Source: Trichoplusia ni
Lineage: Eukaryota; Arthropoda; Insecta; Lepidoptera; Noctuidae
DNA: 64,000 bases
Direction of reading: 5' to 3'
Assembly (NCBI RefSeq): GCF_003590095.1
Contig: NC_039480.1
Location: 18,267,328-18,331,327 of the forward strand
Shown piece by piece: positions 47,586 to 58,483 of the stretch (position 1 is the first letter of the stretch; every line of letters begins with the position of its first letter). The position numbers and the translations under genes are program-made. A model generated the notes under the pieces. It searched no databases. It was not told the DNA's origin and saw only the letters and a list, made by a program, of their open reading frames with translations.

Positions 47586-48585
47586 NNNNNNNNNNNNNNN
47601 NNNNNNNNNNNNNNNNNNNNNNNNNNNNNNNNNNNNNNNNNNNNNNNNNNNNNNNNNNNNNNNNNNNNNNNNNNNNNNNNNNNNNNNNNNNNNNNNNNNN
47701 NNNNNNNNNNNNNNNNNNNNNNNNNNNNNNNNNNNNNNNNNNNNNNNNNNNNNNNNNNNNNNNNNNNNNNNNNNNNNNNNNNNNNNNNNNNNNNNNNNNN
47801 NNNNNNNNNNNNNNNNNNNNNNNNNNNNNNNNNNNNNNNNNNNNNNNNNNNNNNNNNNNNNNNNNNNNNNNNNNNNNNNNNNNNNNNNNNNNNNNNNNNN
47901 NNNNNNNNNNNNNNNNNNNNNNNNNNNNNNNNNNNNNNNNNNNNNNNNNNNNNNNNNNNNNNNNNNNNNNNNNNNNNNNNNNNNNNNNNNNNNNNNNNNN
48001 NNNNNNNNNNNNNNNNNNNNNNNNNNNNNNNNNNNNNNNNNNNNNNNNNNNNNNNNNNNNNNNNNNNNNNNNNNNNNNNNNNNNNNNNNNNNNNNNNNNN
48101 NNNNNNNNNNNNNNNNNNNNNNNNNNNNNNNNNNNNNNNNNNNNNNNNNNNNNNNNNNNNNNNNNNNNNNNNNNNNNNNNNNNNNNNNNNNNNNNNNNNN
48201 NNNNNNNNNNNNNNNNNNNNNNNNNNNNNNNNNNNNNNNNNNNNNNNNNNNNNNNNNNNNNNNNNNNNNNNNNNNNNNNNNNNNNNNNNNNNNNNNNNNN
48301 NNNNNNNNNNNNNNNNNNNNNNNNNNNNNNNNNNNNNNNNNNNNNNNNNNNNNNNNNNNNNNNNNNNNNNNNNNNNNNNNNNNNNNNNNNNNNNNNNNNN
48401 NNNNNNNNNNNNNNNNNNNNNNNNNNNNNNNNNNNNNNNNNNNNNNNNNNNNNNNNNNNNNNNNNNNNNNNNNNNNNNNNNNNNNNNNNNNNNNNNNNNN
48501 NNNNNNNNNNNNNNNNNNNNNNNNNNNNNNNNNNNNNNNNNNNNNNNNNNNNNNNNNNNNNNNNNNNNNNNNNNNNNNNNNNNNN
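47586..48585. other. Assembly gap of exactly 1000 N
   Basis: Unbroken Ns. The round length indicates a scaffold gap of nominal, not measured, size. Any reading frame drawn across it is meaningless. Confidence 1.
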
Positions 48586-48840
48586 CAGTGTGAAGCTGAT
48601 AGGGGGGGGGGGTAACGCTGTCCGCACTGCACTGGAGCTGCTAGCAAACAATTTGATAAAATAATAAAATGGTCGGAGGGACCACAAATATTGAGATTGT
48701 GACCAATTTCATTGCTATGAATATTTTCGTTGTTTCCTTTTCTTTACTCCTGTCTTATATTAATAGGTATCGCACACTGCTTCATGTGGCAATAGCGGCA
48801 GCCAGCAGCGTCAAGAAGCATGAAATAGCTCTAGAATATT

Positions 48841-49952
48841 GAATCACATAATGTCGAAAAAGTTGTGAAGTTAAAAGATAAGCTATTGCGACATGCGAGT
48901 TATACTGGTTACTGGTGCATGGAGTAATCTTACACAATCTGTATGGAGGTGTCTTACTTCCTGAGAAATCTTTTATACAAGTACATTACTTTGGTATTAT
49001 ATAGTTATATAGTTTTTTTTATACTTTTCGGATGGCTTACAACGTTAAGGACCATTTTTTACTTCAATTTCTTATTAAAATCCCTGATACAGGATACTAT
49101 ACTGTATCCTCAAGTTATTCGCTTTTTTAACGACATTGACAAGCGCCTCAAATTGAATGAGTTACCTTAACACAAAAAATTACAAACGTAGATGATGAAA
49201 CGGAAAACGTTTCTCACATCTCATGTCAACTTGCTATGTTAATTATGACAATGACGTATAAGGTATTATTCACCTTTACATCTACGCGAACAAAATAGTA
49301 GACGAGATAATTATAACACATCATTCATATTAATATTATAAGTCGGAAACAAATATCCCGCGCGGATGTGTCGGTCAACGACTTCGACAATGGCAGGACT
49401 GTCCCACCTGTCTCGCAACACAGACGAATGAGAAGGTTCAATACACTGATAAAGAATACGTAATACAGGTGCTGTTTATCTGTGGAGTGCGATAACTCGC
49501 TCTCTATATCACCATGTGTAGCGATGTAAGGACAGTTGCACTTCTGAATTACATGTTTATAGTACTGTTAAGATTTCGCCATATTTTGGATGATGTCTCT
49601 TCACCGGGTTGTGTTTAAAGGGTTAGGTTTTCTGTTAGTGTGAGATCTTATTGTAAAATACATTTAAAACAAAACTTCGTATTCATATAGTTTTGATCAA
49701 GCTGAACCTTCTATCCTCCCCTATGATATTTGTATTTCGTCACAATGACATCGCCACGTCACATAAGTTCCGACTTGTGATGCTAGTCGCATTATTTTAC
49801 AAATGTTTTCCTATTAACGTTCGAATATAGACTGTCCACTGTATCAGTCTGTTGTCTAACTGTAAACGTTTTTGTGTTGACGATCAAACGCGTTCTTAAT
49901 TTATTTCGTGCGGGACTTTTAATGGATCAGCTGATTTTGTTTCCTGCTTTAA
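48841..49952 (+). repeat. Right copy of the 1,112-bp direct duplication
   Basis: Same sequence as 40217-41328 and in the same orientation, starting 255 bp after the gap. Flanks differ on both sides (AATATT before; ATGTGTTTAGCACAC after). Confidence 0.9.
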
Positions 49953-52900
49953 ATGTGTTTAGCACACATTTTATAGTCAACGTTTTTGAGCCTGTTCCTA
50001 GCCAATGATTTTTATTTTTTATTACTGTTTTGGTTTTACGTGACTTGTGTAAAATATTTAAATTGGAACTCGTACAAAAAAAAATGCGCAGTCAGATTAT
50101 TGTCTTATATTTTTCACATTTAACTTATTATGAATAAGTGAGTAAAAGGTGATGTTTAGGACCGAACCGGACAATGAACCTTTTGACTTCAACAGCACAT
50201 AACAATAGTTCTAACAACAAGGTTTCCGAAGCACTCTCGTTGTACTCAGTCCACATCGATCGTGACGAATTAAAGCCATGCAATGCTCATAAACGCATAA
50301 ATTAATCGATCATAATCTTCAATCATTGATTGTTACGTCGATTACGTCTTTACGTAATATGAAGATGAACGCTATTCAGTTTTCTTGCGACGCGACGTTG
50401 TATAGATGTATGATCGTTAGGTAAATAATTTTATTGGTTTTTAAAATCGTTATTTAAGTAAAGCAGTAGTTAGTTGACTAAAGACATTGTATCCAAACAA
50501 AAGAAAAGGAAAAAACTATCTACCTTAAAATATAATAGCAGGCGGCAGAAAAAAAAGCATTTCGTTTTCGAACATCTTTCCAATTTAGGACAGAAAGAGA
50601 GCTACGTAAATCATACATGCAAATAAAATCCATAGCTAAATCATAAGTTCAATGAACGGCAGCTTCACGGTCAAGCGTGCACTATTATTATTATCTAAAC
50701 ATCTGTTACTGCCCAAAACATTCAAATTTAAACCTTATAGCGCAGGTATTACGATCACTCGGCTGTTGGGAGATAGAAATGTATGTATTGACAAAAATAC
50801 AGTTAGGTCGGGCTGAACAAATTTTATGCGGAATTTGGTATAGATTTCAGTTTTGGAGATTTTTTTTAGAATATGTTAAAACATTGACACTTGAATTTAC
50901 CGAACAGAAACATAAGAGTTTTAAAATCATATAAAAACTAACTTTAAATAGTGGGCATGATTTTTCGTTGAGTTTTTTAGCTTTCGTGATGAATGCTATT
51001 TTATTCGACGCCTGAAAAGTAGATAAGAATCTCGCACTCGCCTTGACCAGGCTTCCAACAGCCCTACACTAGTTTAATCCGTTTAACATCTACGTTATGT
51101 AACCCACTATCCCCAATTCTGAAAACCACTTCGCCTTGGCTGGCCGGAAGGAAACTATCATTAACACAAGATTTAAGAGATACAATTGCAGTCTGGTCAT
51201 GTAAAAATAACTATAAATTTAAAACTACTCCATCCATTCGTTTATCGTTTTATATAATTAATCTGAAGTAGTCGAATCCTTGTCCTGTAATTAACTACTC
51301 AAAACATTTTTGATTGAAGCAATTTAGCAAGTTGTAGAACTATATCCGATGCATAGGTAGCTAGCCTAAATCCAAGAGATTTGATCAATGATCATAAAGG
51401 AAGGAATTCGTGTCATCCATCCATCATAGATTTACAAACATCTTAATTATGATTAGTTAAAGCCAATTGATTGGCAATTGTGAGTAAGTCAAACAGGCCT
51501 TTGTATCGCAATCCGCAACGACTGCCCACTGTCCCGTAAATAATCGTTCAAACACCACATAATTTGTTATTTCGACCTCCACACCAGACTTAGCTAAATC
51601 TGCATTGCTACGGCTTTGTTTTTGTATGGTAGCATTAACAATCTACACTTGTAAGAACTGGGTACTTGAGACGTACCTGATACATGAGATTCTGTATGTT
51701 TTTATTTTTTTCCAAAAACAAATGTTATTGCAGATCTCGTGTCACTTCTCCGAAAGATCTTGATAATTTGATCAAACGTTATCATCTAGAATCTAGAGAA
51801 TATCAGATAATACGTGTTTAAATATATTTTTTTTATAAAAAGGCTCCCATCTTCCTTGCATTTTTTGTTTGGTTCCGGTTTATCGAATATTTAAACTAAT
51901 TCAGAACTTCTTTTCGCTTTGATATTCTTAAAATGGCTCTCCAGTGATTCATAACTTCAACTTCCTTTATTAAATGAAATTGCTAAAAAGGAACTTAGAT
52001 ATGAGTTTGTAAACTGCTCAATTTCCTATTTTCCGAGAAAACATAGCATCTAGAACATTCTACCTAACAAAGGTGTACGAAGTCGCTATCTCTTTGATAA
52101 CGAGCGTCGTGACGTCACTCCCTGAAAGTGTTGCTGTAAACACCTCATTGTCTTATGTGTACAAACAGATACTTGGCTGCTTACTCTTAGCAATTTGCGA
52201 GCTCCGAATGGAAATGAGATGGCTTTGGAATTCAAAAAGACACCTCCCTTTTGGAAACGTTTCTATAGCTTCATTCTTACGTATAGCAAGCCTTATAGCC
52301 CTTGTACACGAATGCAATTACTCTATTCCATTTTCTGGTCCAGATCTTTTAATATCGCCTGATACTTTATCTTAATACCTTGGTCTTATTAAATATTTAT
52401 GTGCAGAAATAAGTATTCATTTGCGTCAGTCGCTTAGCTATGGCTGCAACATTTCCATTTCAAATTCAGAAATGAATCACCTTATCAAGCATATCAACAA
52501 ACAAACGTTACACTTATAACAAAGCGCTAATAAATTACATCTTATGATCAAATTACTTTGACCTTGAACAGTCACAACCTGAAATCCTGTAACAATATTT
52601 TCATTAGTGTACATAAAGAGCAATAAATTTCACAGTCTTCCCAATACAACTCTACTTGTTTTATATACGTAGCCGGTGTTTCAGCCGCGTAGTGCTTCCT
52701 CCCACCGTTACCCAACCTACCCCCTCCTTAGTGCCCCGACACACGAACCAACACGCACCTGACGACTGACTGTTGACATTGCTATCTTATCGCAATCTCA
52801 CTGACGAAACTATGTTGACACAAATAATTTGTTTGCGGTTTTCTATTTAATTAGTTGAGTTGTTTGCAAGTGTATTGTACTTAAAAGATATATTATTGAG

Positions 52901-53079
52901 TCTTTGTTAGTACATTGTTTGTTGAGTTGTTATGTACGTAAATGCTTTGTCTTACACAACGTTTCTCTATCGTCTATCATTGACCTTATATTTTTGTCTT
53001 AGGCTTTAATAAAAATAAAAATTAAAGTCATCAGATAAAAGCGATATTCGCAGCATGTTATCATCTGTAGCTCGGTTCA

Positions 53080-53538
53080 ACATCTTTCCTCGACCAACTC
53101 ATGTTGACTCATGCACGCGCAGCCTAACAATCACATTACCGCTTCAGCTAGACGACAGTGAGTCGTACGCGCCGCGTGACGCTTCCAACGCGTCTTCACT
53201 TATATCCTACTCACTCCGTACTTAATGTAGTCAAGTGTACGTAAACTAATTACATGCAAAAAGTGATATTAATTAGTAAATTAGTAACAAAATGTTAACG
53301 TGTTTAGTTGTTACTGTGTAACTACGCTAGTTATTGGTTTGTTGTTAGAAATTGAGGCCAGTAGTGTAGTGTTTTTGATATATGGACGTAGTGCTGTGTT
53401 TCGAGTAGTTTGTGGCACTTGTTATATATTTTCTGTAAAGTGACTGTGCGATATCGTGTTATGATATCACCTATGATTTGGGATTAAACTGCAATTGTTT
53501 GCTGACGGTTTATAGCGAAAGTAATAAAAATAAATAAG
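53080..53538 (+). promoter_or_regulatory. Candidate epsin promoter and non-coding first exon
   Basis: A CpG-bearing patch (CAGTGAGTCGTACGCGCCGC near 53156-53175) precedes AT-rich leader-like sequence ending AAATAAG at 53538 with a strong donor GTGAGTG. Joined to the acceptor before 58484 it would place AAG before the epsin ATG, a good start context. Inference from splice signals only. Confidence 0.45.
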
Positions 53539-55874
53539 GTGAGTGAATTGCTATTGGCTTTCGTTTTCTATTATGGTTTTGTTGCAAGTATAGTTCTAGA
53601 TCTATTTAGATCTACGAATACATATTATGTGTTGCACAATGCACAGTCACTTTTGCACAACTATTTTTATGCATGCATAATTAATATTATTATGAATTAA
53701 TTGATGACTATTGTAGCGTTTCTTATCTTAATATTTTTAGAAGATATGTCACAATTTTGCAACTATTCAGATGGTAAAATCAACACCAAACAACGCTGCA
53801 TTTTGACAGACCAATCTAAAGATTGTGAATTAATTCTTCATTGTTTTGTGTACTTCAGTACTGTGCTATGCAATTAAACAATTTAAATTTAAATTCCCCA
53901 GTGTCTACAGTCTGTTAACCTGTAGCCTGTCCTAATGACCGCAAAATGCTGGTCCTTTTTGAAATCGTCACCGTTGCAATGATATGATAATCACAAATAT
54001 ACTCGAAGCTTAACAAAATACTGATCGATTATCATTGGCGTTATTTAATCTGGTAAACAAATATTTCACTATATACAGTATACCTATGTAGAAACATTTT
54101 CATTGTTTGGCGTCCTGAATGCGATCTCTAGGCAACGCCTTCGAACAATATGGGGGTGTAAAATGTTAATTGTGAAATGTCAACACGTTTACCGTATGTC
54201 AGCTAACATCGATATAATTGTTATAACCAACTCAAAACGTGTTTTAAAATCCATTTTAATTAAGCATAACACAGTTCAAGTATCAAAATATGCAAGTTAA
54301 AACCTAATTTGCAATACACACGTTAATATCTATAAACAAATCACTGTCAAAATGCATTCAGGTTTTCAGCGAATATTATGACTGGATTTATATCAAAAAT
54401 ATGCATGTATTAACATAAAATGTTTGTATGTATATCTTTATGTATTTATTGTCTGCAGACGAGGCGACTAACCACGCAAACTTGGCTGTTTTTGTCTAAA
54501 ATTTAAACAAAATACAACACTATTGCACTACAAAGTAAGTTACGTAGATAAATAAATTAATGGAATTAATATTTTGAGTTTTCGCTTGCCGCATTTGTTT
54601 TTAACAGCAATGCCATGCCATGCCTGAATTGACTACAGTTGTTTTGGTATATTTTGTCATTCATCTGTGGTCCAGTACACGCGGTGGACCGGAACGTCTC
54701 AATTTAACTTCATTATAGTTTATTTTATTACATTATTCAGTAGACGCTCGGACATGCATCATAAAATATTTTCGATTTAATTTTTGTTTCTTCGTTGCAT
54801 GTTTTTTTTTTGCCACAAGGTCTTGTTTGTTGCAGTTTCTACTAGCATTATTTCTTGACCTTGCACCATATAGATTATAACAAATTTAAAAGTGATTAAT
54901 TTATCAGTGTAAGTGTAAACTGTCATCACATTAAATTACAAATATATTTTTTTCCAAAACTCTAAATCATAACGAGTTCAGTCAAATTTTAGAGGATATG
55001 AGTAATACAATGATCGCTAATTTGTCTGAATCACCGTTCCGTAATCTGATAAGATACTACACGTCATTTACGGCAGGTGCGGTAAAAATAACAAGTACCA
55101 AAATGTGTTCAAAATATTCCTCAAACATTATTAACTAAGTTGGTTTACGACTGCTATCGGCAATATGTAATATTGGCACCTACGTCCTCTCACATTAGTA
55201 GGGTAATTATCGACATGATTCACACTTTATCTTGCCAAGTCTTATCGGAGGTTGCCGTATCTCTGTTTTCATTGATAAAAACTAAATGTAGTTTGGGAAG
55301 GACACCAGTGAATAGCATAACTTCGCACTGTGTATAAAAAATAGGTAGGTAACGTTTTATGTGTTGTAGTAGACTACGTGTCATTTAGACTATGTTTTGT
55401 TGGCACTGTGTAAAGGCGTTGACACGTCTTAATATAATTATCATGATACGATCATAAAACCCAAATAAATTTATCTTGAAAAGCCGAACGAACACTAAGC
55501 AAAATGTCTTTGTACGTCAGGTCAATCGCCGCAGATAAAAATATATGTTGCGACGCGTCACATGTTTACGTAGTAAAACGTCCGAAATAACAGCCATTGT
55601 TGGCGGCGCTATGGAATTAAGATTCTGGTCCTTTGAGACGGACAAGGACTAAGGAACAAGGAAGCTGTGCTCCTGCCAAATTGTTTTTTGTTTTATTCCG
55701 AATAATGTGTATTGTCAACACTGTTACTTTGAAAACGAGATGTACATTATATTGTATAGTGATCGTTAACTTCTTAATCAACTTAGTTGTTCATAAAACT
55801 TTATTTTAGGTAAAATCTAAACTGCTCATAAAAGGCCTAACTTTTGAGACAACAGTGTCCTCGAGTTGAGTGCC

Positions 55875-56259
55875 AGGTTTCGCTGTACATACGACCTACG
55901 GCCACCGTAAGGTCGGGCCTGTGGGTGGCAGGGAGGGCACCCTGACACTCGATCAGCCAGCAGGCCAAGAAGGAGACGGGCGCGTCGCTCTGCGCACCCG
56001 TTCTTAAGAGGAGTGAGGGGTGGGCTTTTTACACCCATCCCTTGAGAAGGAGTCCAAAGGACTAGAGCCAGCCAGAGTCGCGCAGAGTATGCGCGAGCGA
56101 TCCCGTGACTCTGGCTAAAGCAGTAGAAGGGGCCCGGGGTGTTTTTAGTCGGTGGAAGTCCGACATATCCCCACGTCGTGCCCTCGACGTGGGTTGAAGA
56201 CATTAGCGTTTCACCCCGGAAAAAAAAAAAAAAAAAAAAAAAAAGGTTTCGCTGTACAT
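55875..56259 (-). mobile_element. Young poly(A) retroposon with 15-bp target-site duplication
   Basis: The target duplication GGTTTCGCTGTACAT is perfect at 55875-55889 and 56245-56259. Between them lies a GC-rich body of about 330 bp and a 25-A tail (56220-56244). On the plus strand the A tail is at the right, so the element itself reads left to right; I give the strand as minus only because its longest ORF (56203-55826) is minus, and that ORF is probably not functional. The body ends CATTAGCGTTTCACCCCGG before the tail. It is a SINE or a 5'-truncated LINE 3' end; I cannot name the family. Confidence 0.85.
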
Positions 56260-57293
56260 GGGCATCCGGTTTTCAGCAATAATAAAATTGGCATAGATAC
56301 TTACCTATGAGGCTGTCATTAAGTTGACCCAAATATGTAGGTGTATTTGCCAACTGGAATGCTAACGATAATTTAATTAGTCAGATTTAATTTCAGCTGG
56401 TTTTACTAATTGGATACGTACTTTAAGTTTCTAGTTTTTTTGCAACGTTTGGTCTTTGGTAACGCAAATCAAAGGAGAGACTTTTCACGACTGCATTTCA
56501 TAGTTTTAACTAGCTACGAGGTTAAGTGATTTTAAGCGATCATATAACTATGATCTATACACAGTAAGTGAAGGTGATTGAAAATGTCTAAAATAGCCAT
56601 GATGCGCCATCTTGTATCCAATTAGTTCGCGTTCGCAAACAGTTGGAAGGCAATTAGAGACAGACCACGGAGTGTCAGTGCCCGGCGCCCGCTGACTGTG
56701 GACAGACAATGTTTGTTATGTACGCACATACCTACTGTATTTTACACTTATTTTTGTGAAACTTTTACTATTCAATTGCATAGGGATACATACAAATGGA
56801 AAGTTCTGAGCATGGCACACACGACTTTTTAGTATTTAATTAGCGAAAATTCTATAGATTCCTTTAGGACCAAATATAAACCCTACACATATGACCTATA
56901 CTACCTATGATTATATGTGTAGCAAAATCATCATGGTATCAAAACTGAAACCTAAAAAAAACTCAGTAGCCACCCTATACAAATACGTTGTATAGTTTTA
57001 AACACAAAATTCCACCTAAATAAGTTTACTGACGTTTCAAAGTGCCTAAATACTACAAATAGTTCTAATTCAGAATATTCCTATTCCACGAATATGAGAG
57101 CACAAATGGGTTATTTCACTCTTGTACATACAAACATGATTTTTCCTTGAATGAATGCAATCAGTTACAAGTTTTCCTGCTGGCCATGATTTAAACCTTT
57201 ATACGCATACCAAAGCTACTCAGATTCTTTCCATTTCTAAACTGATAAATAAATAGCTATTATGAAGTATGTTGTACATCATTTTATTTATCT

Positions 57294-57557
57294 GCTAGCT
57301 GTTGCCCGCGACTTCGTCCGCGTGATTAGAAGATATAATTTAGGAATTTTTGAACGGAAGCCCTCGAAGATGAATTATTTTCCCTGTTTTTTTCCACATT
57401 TTCCTTTGTATCTTCGCTCGTATTAGTCGCAGCGTGATGGTATATAGCTTAAAACCTTCCTCGATGAATGGTCCATTCAACACAAAAAGAACCAGTAGTT
57501 CCTGAGATTAGCGCGTTCAAACAAACAAGCTCTTCAGGTACATATATTAGTATAGAT
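57294..57557 (-). mobile_element. Lep1-like Helitron copy
   Basis: CTAGCTGTTGCCCGCGACTT at 57295 through ACGGAAGCCCTCGAAGAT and TTAGTCGCAGCGTGATGG to ATATATTAGTATAGA. Reverse complement of the element at 16873-17135, with intact CTAG terminus. Lies in the presumed epsin intron 1. Confidence 0.7.
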
Positions 57558-58483
57558 TTCTGTTATTCCTCTTAAAACATGACGATTTCTACGGATACGT
57601 TTCTTGTATTATTTTGACTATAGGTACTATGTTATTAAATATGCTCATTCGTTTTGTCCGAATAAAGAATTTCACAATCGATGCAAGTCTTCATTTGTTT
57701 ACAAATATTGTTTGCGAACGTTTATCTCCATCATAATTCTATTGTTTTGTACGATGAACACTATCAACTTTATTTAGTTATCTTACATGTTCAATATGTA
57801 CTCGAATGCCTTCGTACATCTGCGCATATTTGATTCTTACTTATCTTTGTATTATACCGTATGTTACTTGATAATAATATGGAGAAAAACATAATGCTCG
57901 TACACTCGTAATTAATTTGTATTCGACTTATTTTTGTTAATAATAAAGTGACTAAAACAATTCACGTGGGATTCGAATATACACTTTGTTTTATGAACAA
58001 TGGTCGTTTCCATACATAATCCCACATGTCACTGTACCTGTTTCATAAATCATTTAAACTATTCCCTTGCTAGTCACAAACTACTCATGCATACCAAATT
58101 CAGCCTACACCCATTCCCTGCGATTTTGTTCATGAAAATATGAAGAAGAAAATACATTTACTTTGTCATTTGACAACCTTCATCAAATGACCAGCTGATA
58201 TTGAAATATAAATTTTATGAATCACTTACATTCCTTAGAACAACCATCATCATGACTCGATGTAAAGCTGTTTCAAGGCATAGTTTGGTCTTAAAACTAT
58301 AATTTTATATGAAACACGATGAAATCGCTTAGTTTTATTTTCATATAATCCATTGTCTCTGTATTTTTTTAGTACAACTGCCTTGCAGTATATTCATTTT
58401 TTAGTTGTATCATAACTAAAAATAAATGTAAATTACATCTTATTAATTACATTAGTAGTAATAGATTTGTGTTTGTGTTTCAG

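Larger units (their letters stand above)
31901..58483. other. Long gene-poor interval, probably epsin promoter and intron 1
   Basis: About 26 kb between the Nup85 start codon and the first epsin coding exon. No ORF here has a recognisable domain or splice logic. It holds two candidate non-coding first-exon regions (about 32.7-33.27 kb and 53.1-53.54 kb), repeats, a 1000-N gap and a 1,112-bp direct duplication, each listed separately. If the 32.7-33.3 kb region is an epsin leader, nearly all of this is intron. Confidence 0.5.

Noticed and set aside
47425..48687. Three ORFs of about 376-396 codons spanning the Ns
   Set aside because: Almost all codons are N; the frames exist only because the gap contains no stops.
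55826..56203. 125-codon minus-strand ORF
   Set aside because: Antisense reading of the GC-rich body of a retroposon; the poly(A) tail and TSD explain the segment better than a gene.
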